A stretch of 43,611 bases of DNA, from positions 1 through 43,611 of the IMG/VR virus record IMGVR_UViG_3300008050_000096; one strand, written 5' to 3'. Position numbers and translations under genes: made by a program. The stretch is from a virus. Of this stretch, positions 15,636 through 23,207 are shown one piece after another. The first letter of the stretch is position 1; each line of letters begins with the position of its first letter. The notes beneath the pieces are model-generated. The model was not told the DNA's origin. It searched no databases and saw nothing but the letters and a program-made list of their open reading frames with translations.

Positions 15636-16292
15636 ATGGACAATTTCGATAAATTATACGAGGAAGAAATCATGCGAATTAATGAGGGTGCATTCAAAAG
15701 CCTTGCAACCGCATCAGCGTTGGGTATTGGAGCGTTAGCGGGTGCTAATAATGGAGCCAAGGAATACAACCAAACTCCTGCCGTCCAACCGAGGGCAAAT
15801 GATGATTTTATTATCAATAAGACACTCCCGATTACAAAATGGGCAGAAGGGTTCCGTGAAGGGGTCTATGAAGATTCAGAAGGTATTCCGAGCGTGGGTT
15901 TTGGGTTTAACCTAAGAACCGCTCATATAAGAAAGGAATTAGAGAACGTTGGATATGATATTGAGAATATCAAGAATCGTAACGAAGTTGTCGATGAAGC
16001 GAAGGCTGAAATAGTGTTGAAGCGTCTAATGGTTCAAGCGTTGAATGACGCAAAACAATTTGTTAATAATTTTGATGAATTAGACCCAATAGCTCAGATT
16101 GTGTTAGTTGACATGTCATATAATATGGGATTAACCAAACTTTCAAAGTTCAAAAACTTCAAATCAGCGTTGGAGAGTCAAGATTACTATTCTGCTAAAA
16201 AGGAGATGATTGATTCCAAGTGGTATACGGACGTTGGACGAAGATCCAAACGATTAGTCCAATTGATGGACACACTAGCTGACCGAACATAA
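15636..16292 (+). CDS. T4-type lysozyme (GH24-like) with N-terminal extension
   Basis: The 218-residue protein has the phage muramidase active-site pattern E71-x8-D80-x5-S86 in KWAEGFREGVYEDSEGIPS, followed by VGFGFNL. In T4 lysozyme the third residue is Thr26, so Ser here is a conservative change. A hydrophobic ASALGIGALAGA stretch (about residues 26-37) follows a short amphipathic N-terminus (MDNFDKLYEEEIMRINEG) that could be a signal-arrest or virion-targeting segment. An alternative start with GAGGA is at 15672. It lies convergent to a holin-like gene, so a lysis role is likely; a virion-bound role is possible. Confidence 0.8.
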   Translation: MDNFDKLYEEEIMRINEGAFKSLATASALGIGALAGANNGAKEYNQTPAVQPRANDDFIINKTLPITKWAEGFREGVYEDSEGIPSVGFGFNLRTAHIRKELENVGYDIENIKNRNEVVDEAKAEIVLKRLMVQALNDAKQFVNNFDELDPIAQIVLVDMSYNMGLTKLSKFKNFKSALESQDYYSAKKEMIDSKWYTDVGRRSKRLVQLMDTLADRT

Positions 16293-16322
16293 AAAAAGCC
16301 ACTTAAAAGTGGCTTTTTTTTT
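16291..16322. terminator. bidirectional terminator
   Basis: GCCACTT and AAGTGGC around a 2-nt loop, flanked by A7 and T9, serve both the lysozyme gene and the convergent gene at 16324-16755. Confidence 0.95.
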
Positions 16323-16323
16323 A

Positions 16324-16755
16324 CTATCTAGAGGCTTTTGCTAAACTTCCACCGAATAAGAAACTCACAACTTGAATAACTCCGTACTTGATATAATCAG
16401 CTAGGAAGAATCCAGTAGTTGTTATAATTTTGGGATCGGTTTCCCATTTAAACAAGCCAAAGATTACACTTTTACTTTTCCCTGCAATTAACATTGCAGT
16501 CTCCTGCTCTTTAATTCCCATATATAATAGACCTCCAAAGGATACTAATATGATAATTAGTGCGATATATTTTCGGAATACTGGAGAAGATCGTTTAGCC
16601 GCATCATTAGCGTGGTCATTATTCTGAGAATTTTGCCGTAAAGCAAGCTCCATCAATTCTTTTTGATCTTGACGTTTATATGCAGATTGTTTAGCGAAAA
16701 ATGATAATATTCCCGTAACCATTCCAAATAGAATTTCTGTAGGTATTCCAAACAT
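16324..16755 (-). CDS. holin-like membrane protein (three TM)
   Basis: The 143-residue protein has membrane segments near residues 5-20, 61-80 (YIALIIILVSFGGLLYMGI) and 115-137. A charged Gln/Asn-rich loop lies between the first two, and a short basic C-terminus closes it. This layout fits three-TM phage or gene-transfer-agent holins. It is preceded by a late-promoter-like element and converges on the lysozyme gene, which together suggests a lysis cassette. Membrane function is seen; holin activity is inference. Confidence 0.65.
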   Translation of the reverse strand: MFGIPTEILFGMVTGILSFFAKQSAYKRQDQKELMELALRQNSQNNDHANDAAKRSSPVFRKYIALIIILVSFGGLLYMGIKEQETAMLIAGKSKSVIFGLFKWETDPKIITTTGFFLADYIKYGVIQVVSFLFGGSLAKASR

Positions 16756-16762
16756 GGTATTT

Positions 16763-16779
16763 CTCCTATAAATATTTAG
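16763..16779 (-). promoter_or_regulatory. late-promoter-like element fused to RBS
   Basis: On the minus strand CTAAATATTTATAGGAG precedes the holin-like ATG by 7 bp. Confidence 0.55.
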
Positions 16780-16873
16780 CGTTCAGCATTTTCAATAATA
16801 GTCTTTTTATATCATTTTCAGTGTATGTATTCTAATTAATCGTAAAATATTTAGCAAATAGTTGGCTGATATG

Positions 16874-16893
16874 ATAAATAATTATAAGGAGAT
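16874..16893 (+). promoter_or_regulatory. late-promoter-like element fused to RBS
   Basis: ATAAATAATTATAAGGAGAT precedes the ATG at 16900. The interval 16780-16873 holds no gene I can support. Confidence 0.55.
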
Positions 16894-16899
16894 TTAAAA

Positions 16900-17094
16900 A
16901 TGGCACGTAAAAAGAAAGCAACAAAAAAAGTAATACCTGATGCTGAAGCACCAGTTGAAGTAGCTGAAGAAGTGGTTGAGGTTGTAGAACCTGTTGAAAC
17001 CGTTGAGGTGGAAGAGCCTGTAGTAGTGGTTCCAGTCGTTCCTACCGTTGATGTCGATGCAGAAAGACGCAGAAAGCATTCTCAGGGATACTAA
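16900..17094 (+). CDS. small Val/Glu/Pro-repeat protein
   Basis: The 64-residue protein has a basic head (ARKKKATKKV), then a low-complexity middle of Val, Glu and Pro repeats (EEVVEVVEPVETVEVEEPVV), and a short basic tail ending RRKHSQGY. It has its own late-promoter-like element and terminator, so it is a single late gene. A structural filler, internal head or DNA-compaction role is conceivable but unsupported. Confidence 0.65.
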   Translation: MARKKKATKKVIPDAEAPVEVAEEVVEVVEPVETVEVEEPVVVVPVVPTVDVDAERRRKHSQGY

Positions 17095-17116
17095 GCGTTT
17101 AACCGTGGAATTGCGA

Positions 17117-17144
17117 AAAAGGGTGACTTTATAGTCACCCTTTT
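17117..17144. terminator. bidirectional terminator
   Basis: GGGTGACT (17121-17128), TTAT loop, AGTCACCC, flanked by A4 and T4. Confidence 0.85.
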
Positions 17145-17164
17145 AGCGTTTAAGTGTTCAACCG

Positions 17165-17347
17165 TTAATCTTCGAGATTAATAGCTTCCAGATCATCAAG
17201 GCAGTATCCGATCTCGTCATCAACTTCCTTAATTTCTTCATTTTTAAGCTTAGTATCACGCTTCTTTTCAGCCTGAAGCTCACGCTTCCTGCGTTCAAGA
17301 TTTTCCAACTTAAGGCGAAGTTCGCCAGTATTTAATTCTTCACTCAT
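17165..17347 (-). CDS. small coiled-coil protein
   Basis: This 60-residue, highly charged protein has heptad-like LRLKLENLERRKRELQAEKK followed by an acidic end (DDEIGYCLDDLEAINLED). RBS AAAGGAAAG precedes the ATG. It is the last gene of a long minus-strand operon. A role as a small coiled-coil partner is only inferred. Confidence 0.65.
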   Translation of the reverse strand: MSEELNTGELRLKLENLERRKRELQAEKKRDTKLKNEEIKEVDDEIGYCLDDLEAINLED

Positions 17348-17371
17348 GTTACTTTCCTTTGTTTATGCCAA

Positions 17372-17533
17372 TTAAGGCAGTTTATGCTCTAAGCGTAGAA
17401 ATCCATCATAATTCCAAGGGTCTTGGAATTCCATTTTATTGATGCCTCTACGCTTTAAGCGTTCAAGTGCTTCTTTTTCAAATTTGGACTCTGGGATTAA
17501 TTTCACAGAGTTTTCACCGACTTGTACACGCAT
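17372..17533 (-). CDS. small protein, 53 aa
   Basis: The frame begins MRVQVGENSVKLIPESKFEK, with GGAG just upstream, inside the end of the preceding gene (20-base overlap). It continues with RLKRRGINKMEFQDPWNYDG, a helix plus a WNYDGFLRL end. Coding is supported by the RBS, the overlap and its place in a compact operon. No family was recognised. Confidence 0.6.
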   Translation of the reverse strand: MRVQVGENSVKLIPESKFEKEALERLKRRGINKMEFQDPWNYDGFLRLEHKLP

Positions 17534-17786
17534 CTCCACACTCCTTAAAGAGTTCTAAACTCTTTCGGTCACGGACGATCTTCGCCCACCATTTCCATTT
17601 AAATTTCCGAGGTTTAACATCCTCATGAATATATCCTACGATACCAGAGGATGAATGTCGAGTAATTCTTTGGATGGATATCACTTCAGTTCGGTCAAGC
17701 CGATCTCTGAAGTGAACCGTGTAAGCGTCATCTTTATCAGAATACTCTAACCATGCACCGACATTTATAATTTTCCGAGTTTTCAT
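17514..17786 (-). CDS. small protein, unknown
   Basis: The start is placed at ATG 17786 (MKTRKIINVGAWLEYSDKDD), 8 bp after the previous stop; the longer frame would overlap the upstream gene entirely. The 90-residue product is mostly beta-like with basic patches (KPRKFKWKWWAKIVRDRK). No motif allows a function. The RBS is weak, so translation may be coupled to the membrane-protein gene upstream. Confidence 0.6.
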   Translation of the reverse strand: MKTRKIINVGAWLEYSDKDDAYTVHFRDRLDRTEVISIQRITRHSSSGIVGYIHEDVKPRKFKWKWWAKIVRDRKSLELFKECGDACTSR

Positions 17787-17794
17787 GTTAACGG

Positions 17795-18001
17795 CTATAC
17801 CATCGGCCCTTCCCAAAATATTATGACCGAAGTGATAAATAAATATGCTCCATTGAGTGCAAGTTGCCATACGCCACTCACAAACCCTGACAGTGCAAAT
17901 GTGATGATTCCAAGGAATATGATAAACGTAGTCCTAATAGGGAATTTCCCAATCCATTCCAGAATTCCCCATCCAATTTCTTTTAACATATTATCTTTCA
18001 T
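17795..18001 (-). CDS. small membrane protein (two TM)
   Basis: The start ATG 18001 overlaps the upstream stop (ATGA) and has GGAAG as RBS. The 68-residue protein has two hydrophobic helices (about 24-45 and 48-64) separated by few residues, with a short charged N-terminus. It lies in the same operon as a lipoprotein-like gene. The function is unknown. Confidence 0.65.
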   Translation of the reverse strand: MKDNMLKEIGWGILEWIGKFPIRTTFIIFLGIITFALSGFVSGVWQLALNGAYLFITSVIIFWEGPMV

Positions 18002-18366
18002 AATTCCACTTCCTTCCAATATTTTGGATCTTGATGATCCCTATCCCAAAGGCTCCATGCTTGCCTCAGACATTCTTTCTTATTAGGGTGTTCAAATATA
18101 CTCTGATATCCATTTGGATATACTAGAGAATATTCACTACCGTCTGTCACTATTTTATAACCGTTTGGCATCTTGGTACGATCCGTGGCAGACTGTCTAG
18201 CCTTAATACGATTTGATTTCTTCTCCATGAATCCATCAGTCTTTTCAGGTTTTGGGTGTTCAATCGGCAAAACTTCATCCTTTTTAATACACCCTTTGAG
18301 TGAGAGGAGGAGTAATATCGATAATACGATTATCACAATCCTTTTTTCTTCTTTAAAATAATTCAT
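17998..18366 (-). CDS. putative lipoprotein
   Basis: From ATG 18366 (RBS AAGGAG) the protein begins MNYFKEEKRIVIIVLSILLL and continues LSLKGCIKK. It has a basic head, a hydrophobic core and a lipobox-like LKGC, with Cys at about residue 26. The mature part is 97 residues, charged, with YKIVTDGSEYSLVYPNGYQS. Membrane lipidation is likely, although the lipobox position -3 is Leu and -2 Lys, which is not ideal. It could be an outer-membrane spanin-like or host-surface protein; neither is shown. Confidence 0.6.
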   Translation of the reverse strand: MNYFKEEKRIVIIVLSILLLLSLKGCIKKDEVLPIEHPKPEKTDGFMEKKSNRIKARQSATDRTKMPNGYKIVTDGSEYSLVYPNGYQSIFEHPNKKECLRQAWSLWDRDHQDPKYWKEVEL

Positions 18367-18368
18367 AA

Positions 18369-19589
18369 TTAACTCCTTATGCATTCTTCAGGTTTCTTAT
18401 CATAGCGAACACGGATGAACTGTGGAAATTCACAACATCCACTATCGTCCTGCCGACTCTGATATTCGATTTCATTCACAAACGGGAATGTCAGTTCACC
18501 GCCATCAATTTCTTCGGTCAGTTCTTTCAAGCGTTCATGTGACAGTTTACCTGGCCCACATTTCCCGAAACTAACTAATTCCCCATCTACATATTGACTG
18601 ATGAAGAATTTAGCGTACAACCCTGCTTGTTTACCCGCTTTACCTTTTTCAGCACTTGTAACAATGAAATCATCTTCATAGACATACTTCTGTTTCCAAG
18701 CACCGCATTTATCAGCTTTACCGTTCAAGGAGAAGCGGATATTAGACTTTTCACCTTCAACCCGAAGAACAAGACCTTCAATGTCACCATCTTTGTCGCC
18801 TTGGTTTTCTTCGTAGAACTTCTTCCAATCTTCAAGAATTTCAGGAACGTCCAAACCCATTTCAATCATCCACGGGTAGCGTTCAGTCTTGTAACAGGTG
18901 TTACCGATGAACTTATAGTCCATAAACATCATGTCAAACGGAACAACTTCAAAGGTGTTCTCAACCGATAGGGCGTTGTAGCGTTTAACCGCCTTTTCTT
19001 CAGTTTTCTGACGAGTAACTTCACCCGCTTTACGAGGACTGTCTTTACCATCAGCCTGTACGCAACAGAACTCATTAAGCACCAGTGAACCTTTTGCCAT
19101 AGTGTCCAATTGCTCTTTGATCACAGGAATGTTCTTTAGGTGTTGAAGCGGAACCATGCCACGGGAATATACATATTCCTTTTCAGTCTTAATAAGAATG
19201 ATACAGTGACCGTTGCGTTTCAACTGACCAAACAGTGTTGGATCTTTCAGTGCTGAAGCGGGAGCGTCCTTTGCAGGTTTACTTGGGCAAAAACTTTCTG
19301 GAATGTTATCAAGGTCGATTTCTTCAGTCTTAGTTTCAACAACTGCTTCCAAATCTTCAACATAACCGTCCTTTTTCTTTTTAACGATCTTAGCATCCAT
19401 TTCAACGATAGCCTGTTCAGCAGGAGTAGATTCATTGGCTTTGCCAATATTCTTACCTTCACACTCTTTGCGAGTAGACTGTTCCTTAGACCCAATCGTA
19501 CCCCACTTGCTACAGAGAAATTCGCCCTCTGTCCAAAGTTCAATGTATTTGGTTTTTCCAGTTCGTGCTTTTTGATATAATTTAGTCAT
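18369..19589 (-). CDS. ATP-dependent DNA ligase with N-terminal WGR domain
   Basis: The 406-residue protein begins with a WGR-like domain (YIELWTEGEFLCSKWGTIGS, about residues 15-34), followed by an acidic linker. The nucleotidyltransferase core then runs from about 115. Motif I is GQLKRNGHCI, with candidate nucleotide-attachment Lys124 (KxNG instead of KxDG). Later motifs include FEVVPFDMMF, DIEGLVLRVEG (about 259-269) and WKQKY (288-292), and an OB-like C-terminal domain follows (LVSFGKCGPGKLS). It should seal nicks in phage DNA. The WGR fusion is unusual, because that domain is best known from PARPs and some bacterial regulators. Confidence 0.85.
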   Translation of the reverse strand: MTKLYQKARTGKTKYIELWTEGEFLCSKWGTIGSKEQSTRKECEGKNIGKANESTPAEQAIVEMDAKIVKKKKDGYVEDLEAVVETKTEEIDLDNIPESFCPSKPAKDAPASALKDPTLFGQLKRNGHCIILIKTEKEYVYSRGMVPLQHLKNIPVIKEQLDTMAKGSLVLNEFCCVQADGKDSPRKAGEVTRQKTEEKAVKRYNALSVENTFEVVPFDMMFMDYKFIGNTCYKTERYPWMIEMGLDVPEILEDWKKFYEENQGDKDGDIEGLVLRVEGEKSNIRFSLNGKADKCGAWKQKYVYEDDFIVTSAEKGKAGKQAGLYAKFFISQYVDGELVSFGKCGPGKLSHERLKELTEEIDGGELTFPFVNEIEYQSRQDDSGCCEFPQFIRVRYDKKPEECIRS

Positions 19590-20519
19590 TTACTCTCCTT
19601 CTGTTAATAATTTTTCAATAATTTCGTTTATGTTTTCTAAATCTGTATATGGTATTCTACATAGATTAATTGATTTGTCAATACAATATTTGGTTTTAAT
19701 TTTATCTCGATTCTGGGTTAGTTTGAATGCACGTACTCCTCCAAAATGTTCAATAGGTTTGAAGTGTTGTATACCGTCAAATTCAATTGCAATATTATAT
19801 TCTGGGATATAAAAATCGAATGGCAGGGTGTATTTATCTCTACAATCGTCAAATCGTTTTTGTGGTTCAAATCCAACTCCTCTATTTTCGAGTATTGTGC
19901 GAATCAATTTCTCACCATGAGATTCTTTACACATTGGGCATCCATTGCCGTTAGTATGATTATTAGGTTTTTGCCAAAATTCGCCATGTTCTGGGCAAAT
20001 TATGAGGACTTTACTGTGATTGTTTTTATAGTTTACTTTTGAATAATCATATATATTACCGTGTTTTTGTTTAGCTTTAATTATGAAATCATCAGCGGTT
20101 GAAGAAAATATAGTTTGTTGGTATTCTATGTTGCATTTATGGCAACCTGTACCTTGAGTATGATTTGTTGGAGTCTGCCAAAATTCCCCGTGTTTTGGAC
20201 ATATTATACAGACTTTAGTTCTAGCGTTTACATATTTAACTTTAGAATAGTCATATCCATGGTGTTTATTTTTTGATTTTGTAATAAATTCTTCTATTTT
20301 CAGTGATTGTGTTTTAGCTCTATTTTTTCTACCACAGTTTGGACATTCATTTCCACCTAGATGGTTTTTGGGTATTTGCCAAAATTCACCATGCTCTGGA
20401 CATATGATGCAAATTTTAGTATAACTATTATCATATTCTACTTTAGAGTAATCATATTTATCTCCATGTTGTATTATGGCTCTTTCTATAAACTCTTCGG
20501 TTGTTAACTTTCTAGACAT
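19590..20519 (-). CDS. homing-endonuclease-like protein with zinc-ribbon repeats (DUF723/Vsr-like)
   Basis: The start is ATG 20519 (MSRKLTTEEFIERA). The 309-residue protein has three tandem units of about 60 residues. Each runs YDYSKVxYxN...KxxIICPxHGEFWQxPxNHxxGxGCPxC, a treble-clef zinc finger of DUF723 type. The C-terminal nuclease region has LPFDFYIPEYNIAIEFDG followed by IQHF, an NRDKIKTKYC helix and LCRIPYTDLENI. That C-terminus fits EDxHD/Vsr-like homing endonucleases such as I-Bth0305I. It is free-standing, inserted between an M16 peptidase and the ligase, and preceded by a structured leader that may block its RBS. Confidence 0.8.
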   Translation of the reverse strand: MSRKLTTEEFIERAIIQHGDKYDYSKVEYDNSYTKICIICPEHGEFWQIPKNHLGGNECPNCGRKNRAKTQSLKIEEFITKSKNKHHGYDYSKVKYVNARTKVCIICPKHGEFWQTPTNHTQGTGCHKCNIEYQQTIFSSTADDFIIKAKQKHGNIYDYSKVNYKNNHSKVLIICPEHGEFWQKPNNHTNGNGCPMCKESHGEKLIRTILENRGVGFEPQKRFDDCRDKYTLPFDFYIPEYNIAIEFDGIQHFKPIEHFGGVRAFKLTQNRDKIKTKYCIDKSINLCRIPYTDLENINEIIEKLLTEGE

Positions 20520-20633
20520 AAAAAATCCCCATTGATACTCGTAGGTCGCTACAACCATCTCAATGAGGACTTCTTATTTAAATTGTCTAGGATTGTGAAG
20601 TAGCGAATTTCGAGTCATCCTATAACTATTTAG
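20517..20633 (-). repeat. copy B of duplicated structured leader
   Basis: This 117-bp leader of the intact endonuclease is nearly identical to 12233-12346. The minus transcript from CTAAATAGTTATAGGA can fold a 10-bp hairpin that includes the likely RBS (GGGGA) and is followed by T6 just before the ATG. The C-to-T difference in the stem between copies keeps pairing as G-U. Confidence 0.85.
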
Positions 20634-20674
20634 TGAATGTTATCAATAAATGATGAAATAAATTACTAAATATG

Positions 20675-21913
20675 TTAAAAAGTTGGACGCATTATACACC
20701 AGTTGCTTTGCATATTAGTTAAAAACTCTTTTGCATATTCATTGACGGCATTGAGGTCTACATTTCGACAGTCTTCATAGTCCTTATTGAAGTCAAAGTC
20801 AACCCCAAAAAGCTCAAAGTTTGCAATTTGCATCGCCATTGATTCTGGAGTTTGCATTGCCCGACAGAATTCGCCCAAAATCGCATTCTTTCCTGCCAAG
20901 AAATCCTGTTCATCAAATCCGTTGGCGATGATGCCGTCTTTAACCTCTTGCACCGCATCCTTGAATTGCTCAACTTTAGAAGCATCAATTCCAGACTTTA
21001 GAATCCCAACTCCAGAACAACCGTTTGTAAGCCAATCGCCAGTTCCGATATTGTAACACAACCCTTGTTTCTCTCTTATTTCACGGAATAACAGAGAATT
21101 CATTCCACCACCATAAAGCTCATGGAACATTTCATGATGAATGTCCTGTGTGGCAATATCTGGAACACGGAAATGCTCACAAATGTATGTCTGCTGAATT
21201 GCACTGCGATCAAACTCTTCTTTCAGATCCCACATTGGAACGATTTCAGGTTCGATCAGCGGATCAGCCGTTGCAACCATTTCATTCCCCTTCAGATGCT
21301 TGTTTACTGCGGATTTAACTTCACTAACAGGCATTGAGCCGATGATCAGCAGAACAGTGTTATCCTGACCATATTGGGTCTTGTAGTAGTGTTCAAGCGT
21401 TTCACGGGACATTTTCTCAAGCGTTCCCTCATCTCCAAGGATTGTTCTGGACGTTTGACTGTTATGGAACCGTTTAGCCATTTCACCGAAGAAATGTGAG
21501 TTGTGGTTGTCCTGATGCATCTTCAATTCTTCTTGGATCACAGACCGTTCAGAATCAATCTCTGACTGTGGAAGTGTTGAATTGAACATCATATCAGACA
21601 ATAAATCCAACGCACCTTCAAAATTGTCCTGCGGTAATCCCGACAAATAATACGAAACTTTATATTGACCAGTGCAAGCGTTCTGGATGCCACCAAGCAT
21701 TGAACCTTCTCTTGCAATATCTTCCCAAGTTCGTGTTTTGGTTCCTTTGAAAAACATATGTTCCAGATAGTGAGCAACTCCGCTATTTTGGTCATTCTCT
21801 CCGTAAGATCCTGCGAGACTGTGAAAGCCTACATATGCCGTGAAGAGATTCGGCACTTGCATATATACCACATCGATTCCGTGTACTTTACTTCTTATTA
21901 CATTATATTTCAT
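20675..21913 (-). CDS. M16-family zinc peptidase
   Basis: The 412-residue protein has the inverted zinc motif HxxEH (H48, E51, H52 in AHYLEHMFFKGT). A third-ligand candidate Glu lies about 76 residues on, in SERSVIQEELKM (E128 or E129). Later GGGMNSLLFREIREKQGLCY carries the conserved R...Y region of the second half. This is the architecture of M16 (insulinase or mitochondrial-processing type) half-enzymes. RBS GGAG lies 10 bp upstream; a CTAAATAA element lies at 21941-21947. It may process a host or virion protein. M16 in a phage is not common. Confidence 0.88.
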   Translation of the reverse strand: MKYNVIRSKVHGIDVVYMQVPNLFTAYVGFHSLAGSYGENDQNSGVAHYLEHMFFKGTKTRTWEDIAREGSMLGGIQNACTGQYKVSYYLSGLPQDNFEGALDLLSDMMFNSTLPQSEIDSERSVIQEELKMHQDNHNSHFFGEMAKRFHNSQTSRTILGDEGTLEKMSRETLEHYYKTQYGQDNTVLLIIGSMPVSEVKSAVNKHLKGNEMVATADPLIEPEIVPMWDLKEEFDRSAIQQTYICEHFRVPDIATQDIHHEMFHELYGGGMNSLLFREIREKQGLCYNIGTGDWLTNGCSGVGILKSGIDASKVEQFKDAVQEVKDGIIANGFDEQDFLAGKNAILGEFCRAMQTPESMAMQIANFELFGVDFDFNKDYEDCRNVDLNAVNEYAKEFLTNMQSNWCIMRPTF

Positions 21914-21940
21914 ATATACTACTCCTTCAGGTGTTGATGT

Positions 21941-21947
21941 TATTTAG
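21941..21947 (-). promoter_or_regulatory. possible late-promoter-like element
   Basis: The minus strand reads CTAAATAACATC about 28 bp before the peptidase ATG. It matches only the first half of the recurring element, so support is weak. Confidence 0.3.
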
Positions 21948-21976
21948 TTCTTTAACGATCCTCGTATCAACAATTG

Positions 21977-22147
21977 TTAATAATCTTTCATGTCTTCACG
22001 ATCCTGCTTTTCCTTCAAATCACGTTTGCGACTTTTGAAGGCAAATCCAGTAGGTGGTGTTACATGACGAACCTCACCCATAGCAGACCAATTAGATTGT
22101 GTAGTCTTCTTGCCCTTCTTCTTCTTTTTGTTCTTCCGTTTTGCCAT
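21977..22147 (-). CDS. small very basic protein
   Basis: The start is ATG 22147, with AGGAGG 6 bp upstream. The 56-residue protein opens MAKRKNKKKKKGKK and continues with RHVTPPTGFAFKSRKRDLKE. Its first 56 bases are shared with the end of the preceding gene in another frame, which there encodes an acidic tail. Nucleic-acid binding is plausible but not shown. Confidence 0.65.
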   Translation of the reverse strand: MAKRKNKKKKKGKKTTQSNWSAMGEVRHVTPPTGFAFKSRKRDLKEKQDREDMKDY

Positions 22148-22511
22148 TATAATCCTCCTGTATCTCCCGATACTTTGCAACTTCATCCTCGTTTAGTTTT
22201 CCCATTTTGATGAGAACCTCATTAGGAGAATCAATATGCACGATACTTTCAGCTTCGTCAACCAAAATCGTAACTTCTTTTTGCTCTGGTTCAACAACCT
22301 GTGCAAATCCGATTTGGACTTTTTTGACCATTCCCTCTACGGGTGTGACTTCAAAATCAGATACGACCATCTGATGCCGTTCTGGGTGATAACAAATAAG
22401 TTGATACTGCACCGTTGCATTTGCACCGACAACTGCCTTTTCAACAACTCCAGTTGCTCCACCTACTGATAACGTTGATCCTGCTTCATACACTTCGATT
22501 ATACCCATCAT
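22092..22511 (-). CDS. small acidic protein with beta-rich core
   Basis: The 139-residue protein has a beta-rich front part (MGIIEVYEAGSTLSVGGATG, then QLICYHPERHQMVVSDFEVT) and a highly acidic C-terminus (KTEEQKEEEGQEDYTI). The start overlaps the upstream stop (GAATGATGG). The end overlaps the next gene out of frame by 56 bases. No family was recognised. Confidence 0.65.
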   Translation of the reverse strand: MMGIIEVYEAGSTLSVGGATGVVEKAVVGANATVQYQLICYHPERHQMVVSDFEVTPVEGMVKKVQIGFAQVVEPEQKEVTILVDEAESIVHIDSPNEVLIKMGKLNEDEVAKYREIQEDYNGKTEEQKEEEGQEDYTI

Positions 22512-22879
22512 TCTTGCTCCTTGATAAACTGTTCTAATTGTTCGTCTGTTGTAATGTCCAACAGTTCCAGACTCTTCTGGAGTTTGTTATACTTCCTAAC
22601 ATCTATTACGATACACGCCAGTGCATACATTGAAAATCCCCATGCGAATTGGAGCAGACACCCCTGCCACGTTGTGGGACTCTGGGTTACTATCATTATA
22701 TACCCACATAGGGAACCACCTATGATAATATCAGATACTATTTTGACGTACATATCGCTCATCATTTTAATGCTACCCAGACTCCATTTCAGATGGAAAA
22801 GAGTTGATATAGCACCTGATACGATATTAGACACCAGAATGGCTATTATATACAGTCCAATTATCATCCACATATTCAT
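22508..22879 (-). CDS. membrane protein, unknown
   Basis: The 123-residue protein has hydrophobic segments near residues 3-28, 44-64 and 72-92, and a charged C-terminal helix (KYNKLQKSLELLDITTDEQLEQ, quoted in part). RBS GGAGG and the early leader AACAACGGAGG follow a clear promoter at 22909-22936. It is the first gene of an early operon that continues to 21977. Confidence 0.7.
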   Translation of the reverse strand: MNMWMIIGLYIIAILVSNIVSGAISTLFHLKWSLGSIKMMSDMYVKIVSDIIIGGSLCGYIMIVTQSPTTWQGCLLQFAWGFSMYALACIVIDVRKYNKLQKSLELLDITTDEQLEQFIKEQE

Positions 22880-22908
22880 TATTACCTCCGTTGTTATTAT
22901 GTCGCTTA

Positions 22909-22936
22909 TTATACATGAAATGGAAACCTTGTCAAA
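22909..22936 (-). promoter_or_regulatory. sigma70-type early promoter
   Basis: On the minus strand, TTGACA, 16 nt, TATAAT, then AAGCGACATAATAACAACGG and AGG. This is one of many near-consensus early promoters. Confidence 0.85.
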
Positions 22937-23207
22937 GGTTTTGTGTGATCAATTCCATTTCAACATGTTTAAATTGTTCCATGTCGTTAATTTCATAGTG
23001 AATGACCTCAGTATGCTCAAAGCAAGCCCCTTTGGTTCCTGTATACATGGTGCATCCGTAATTATAGGAATTCACAAATCGTTCGGTTATTTCTCCGAAG
23101 ATGCTTTCATATTTATAGACAGAGAACCCTTTAAAAGTTCCATTAGTTTTACGATATATTGCATAATAATCTCCAACCTTCCTGTCTGCTTTATCAATAA
23201 TTTTCAT
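22932..23207 (-). CDS. member of expanded about 100-aa early protein family (terminal member)
   Basis: This 91-residue protein shares the family N-terminal pattern KVGDYYAIYRKTNGTFKGF (charged turn, G-x-Y-Y, then hydrophobic strand). The C-terminal ND-MEQFKHVEMELITQNL partly keeps the motif. It is the last gene of its array, and its tail lacks the embedded GGAG-ATG seen in inner members. It overlaps the upstream gene by 4 bases. Function unknown. Confidence 0.65.
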   Translation of the reverse strand: MKIIDKADRKVGDYYAIYRKTNGTFKGFSVYKYESIFGEITERFVNSYNYGCTMYTGTKGACFEHTEVIHYEINDMEQFKHVEMELITQNL

